Of a DNA stretch of 64,000 bases, positions 62,356 through 64,000 are shown piece after piece (positions within the stretch are counted from its first letter, which is position 1; each line of letters starts with the position of its first letter). The notes beneath the pieces were generated by a model. The model searched no databases. It was not told the DNA's origin and saw only the letters and a list, made by a program, of their open reading frames with translations. The stretch is taken from positions 581,881-645,880 of the forward strand of contig SDOX01000011.1 of the NCBI GenBank assembly GCA_004565275.1, read 5' to 3'. Position numbers and translations under genes: made by a program. This DNA is from Nannochloropsis salina CCMP1776 (taxonomy: Eukaryota; Sar; Eustigmatophyceae; Eustigmatales; Monodopsidaceae).

Positions 62356-63825
62356 GATGGCCGCTTGAAGGACAACTGTGTTTGCCTAATTGCTAATTAC
62401 AGAGAGAAATATAGACATGAAAAGAACGCGGATGTGGGCCTACTAGGGCCATCGGAGGAAGAATCAAACGAGATAGTTGTCAGCAGAGAAGCTTGCACGC
62501 GGGACAGTAACCCTGACAGTGCAAACCGCGGTTGCTGAGAATCTCATTACTCCACCATGCCACCAAGTGTAACTTTGCATAGTTTATTTTCCCTTGAAAA
62601 ATTTGCAATAAAAACGAAATCTGCTCTTGCAATTTTTTTCTCATTGCCTTGGGCTTGGAACGAGAGAGGCACAGACGAGATGATGAGGGAAGAAGAGGAG
62701 CTCGCGGGGCCCCCAGACTGATCGTTGCTTTTCCGTAATTTTCGCGTGCTTCTTAACGGAGCGTTAGCTACCCATTTATGACAATTATAAAATATGTTGA
62801 TTGTCAAATTGGTGACTGGTCGCATTCAACTGACTTGCTGTCATCGGTAACAAGTGTTGCAGACCAATCATGACTCGCAGCACTTTTTTTCCCGCGCGAT
62901 TTCTGCACGGCGATGCTTTGGAGAAAGTCGAAAGTGTTGAATGGCTTCTGCAAGCAGGACTCGCGAGTCATTGAGAAAAACTTAGCGCACATTCAGCACT
63001 TTACAATGTAGAGATAATTCAACGCATCTATATATTTTTTGAAGAAATTAGATCGTGATTCATGGCTCAGAAGTGTATACCGAAAAGGTACGAATACCGG
63101 AAAGGGCGGGAAAATCAAAAGAACAACGTGACTCACATCCAGTAACGGACAAATTGCTCCTCGCCGCACACTGGTTCCGAGCCGCTCAATTTCTATCGCA
63201 CGTCGGATCGCATACTCTTCCTGTTCCCGTTATGCAGGCACATTAATTCTGTTCAAATTCTCAAAAGGGTAGCACGACGATGGTATGAGGAGATCTAATG
63301 ACAAAGATCAGGTACCTCCGTATTATGTGACTCAAAAGGAATAATGGAAACAAGCGGCCCTGCAAACGATAATCCAAGACGCTTAAACAATTTTCTGAAG
63401 AAATGCTACATAGTGTAAGCAAAGGTAGTGGTCGTAAGATTAAAACAACAATTAAACATGACATAAATCTTAATGTTATCGATAGAGATGAAATGCTGTT
63501 TTTGTAGCATGGGTCGCAACAGAATGAGAATGACGGAAAAAGGGCGCGAACCGGGCATGAGAGATTTTCGGTAGATTTTGCGTTCTTCACGCAAAACGGT
63601 GGTATCGAACACTTCTCATGTCACTTCTGGAAGTCAGTGAAAGTGGTGATCCCTCATTGACAGCACTTCGTGCATTCTCTGTTAGCTGCCGAGTCTTGAC
63701 AATCTGTGGAGGTGCGCGCCCGCCCGATCGCCCACTCGCCAACAACTTTTTGCCGTTCTTCATTTCCCACTCTCGTATTTCTTTCTTTGTGTACAACTAA
63801 GAAACTTGAAATCCTGTACAGGTCG
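62356..63825. other. Divergent intergenic region, 1.5 kb
   Basis: This AT-rich stretch separates the CXC gene start (-) from the edge gene (+). A minus-strand frame at 62804-62992 (62 codons) and several others show no domain. A candidate 3' splice site (CTGTACAG) lies at 63813-63820, just before the edge gene. Confidence 0.4.
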
Positions 63826-64000
63826 ATGTCCAAAAAAGGGGACGGTGGCAACATTGAAGCGAACAATAGTAGGGGCCCGACGAATGGTGCATCGAGCAGT
63901 ACCAGCCGGCGACCGGGGCGGAATTATGCCAATGCCAGTCAAGCCGCGCGGCTGCAGAAGTCCCAAAAAGCATCGGCGTCCCGATATCGCGCCCGACAAG
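63826..64000 (+). CDS. 5' part of a hypothetical gene cut by the window edge
   Basis: An ATG at 63826, six bases downstream of an acceptor-like CTGTACAG, opens a frame that runs to the window end (58 codons). The peptide is low complexity and basic (SKKGDGGNIEANNSRGPTNG, later SRRPGRNYANASQAARLQKS). The acceptor suggests a leader intron or an earlier exon. No family can be named from this piece. Confidence 0.4.
   Translation, partial: MSKKGDGGNIEANNSRGPTNGASSSTSRRPGRNYANASQAARLQKSQKASASRYRARQ

Overview
The window is nuclear DNA of a compact-genome photosynthetic eukaryote, most likely a stramenopile alga of the eustigmatophyte type (Nannochloropsis/Microchloropsis-like). What is seen: about 27 protein genes in 64 kb on both strands, short GT-AG introns (about 60 to 280 nt), moderately GC-rich exons and AT-richer gaps. 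Several N-termini look like the two-part plastid leaders of algae with a secondary red plastid: a signal peptide followed by an FVAP-like motif (lysine-decarboxylase-like enzyme, glutamyl-tRNA reductase, possibly the metallophosphatase). The species assignment is inference. No transposon, viral relic, rRNA, tRNA or CRISPR was recognised.

Layout. 0.7-10 kb: FBXO22-like F-box/FIST protein, ribosomal protein eS26, a candidate TPP1-like telomere OB-fold protein, a coiled-coil protein and an RpiB-cupin fusion. 10-21 kb: AP-1 mu adaptin, a VASt lipid-transfer protein with membrane anchor, a four-exon coiled-coil protein, an F-BAR protein and a plastid PLP decarboxylase. 21-28 kb: an Lpx1-like alpha/beta hydrolase, a Rab8-like GTPase, an ACOT9-like thioesterase and an OTU/SEC-C deubiquitinase. 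28.3-30.6 kb: an AT-rich stretch with unresolved exon-like pieces. 30.6-40.4 kb: a PPR-SMR protein, a DEAH/RHA-type RNA helicase, a 77-residue membrane protein, RNase H2 subunit B and mitochondrial ribosomal protein mS34. 41-52.9 kb: a membrane-anchored GH63-like glycosidase, a plastid-type metallophosphatase, methylmalonate-semialdehyde dehydrogenase, HemA and a membrane-anchored GNAT. 53.7-64 kb: a 1402-residue membrane protein with a perfect 30-residue repeat array, a tiny basic protein, a single-CXC (TSO1/LIN54-like) protein and the start of a gene cut by the window edge.

The genes are mostly housekeeping and do not form one pathway. Themes recur: vesicle traffic and membrane shaping (AP-1 mu, Rab8, F-BAR, VASt), organelle gene expression and metabolism (PPR-SMR, mS34, HemA, decarboxylase, dehydrogenase) and genome or telomere maintenance (TPP1-like, RNase H2B, CXC protein). 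Close convergent pairs with 130-500 bp between stops are common.

The most notable items are the TPP1-like protein, the eS26 that has lost most of its zinc ligands, and the gap-free 30-residue solenoid. Exon boundaries below were set by hand from GT/AG sites and reading phase. Functions rest on motif recognition, not on database searches.
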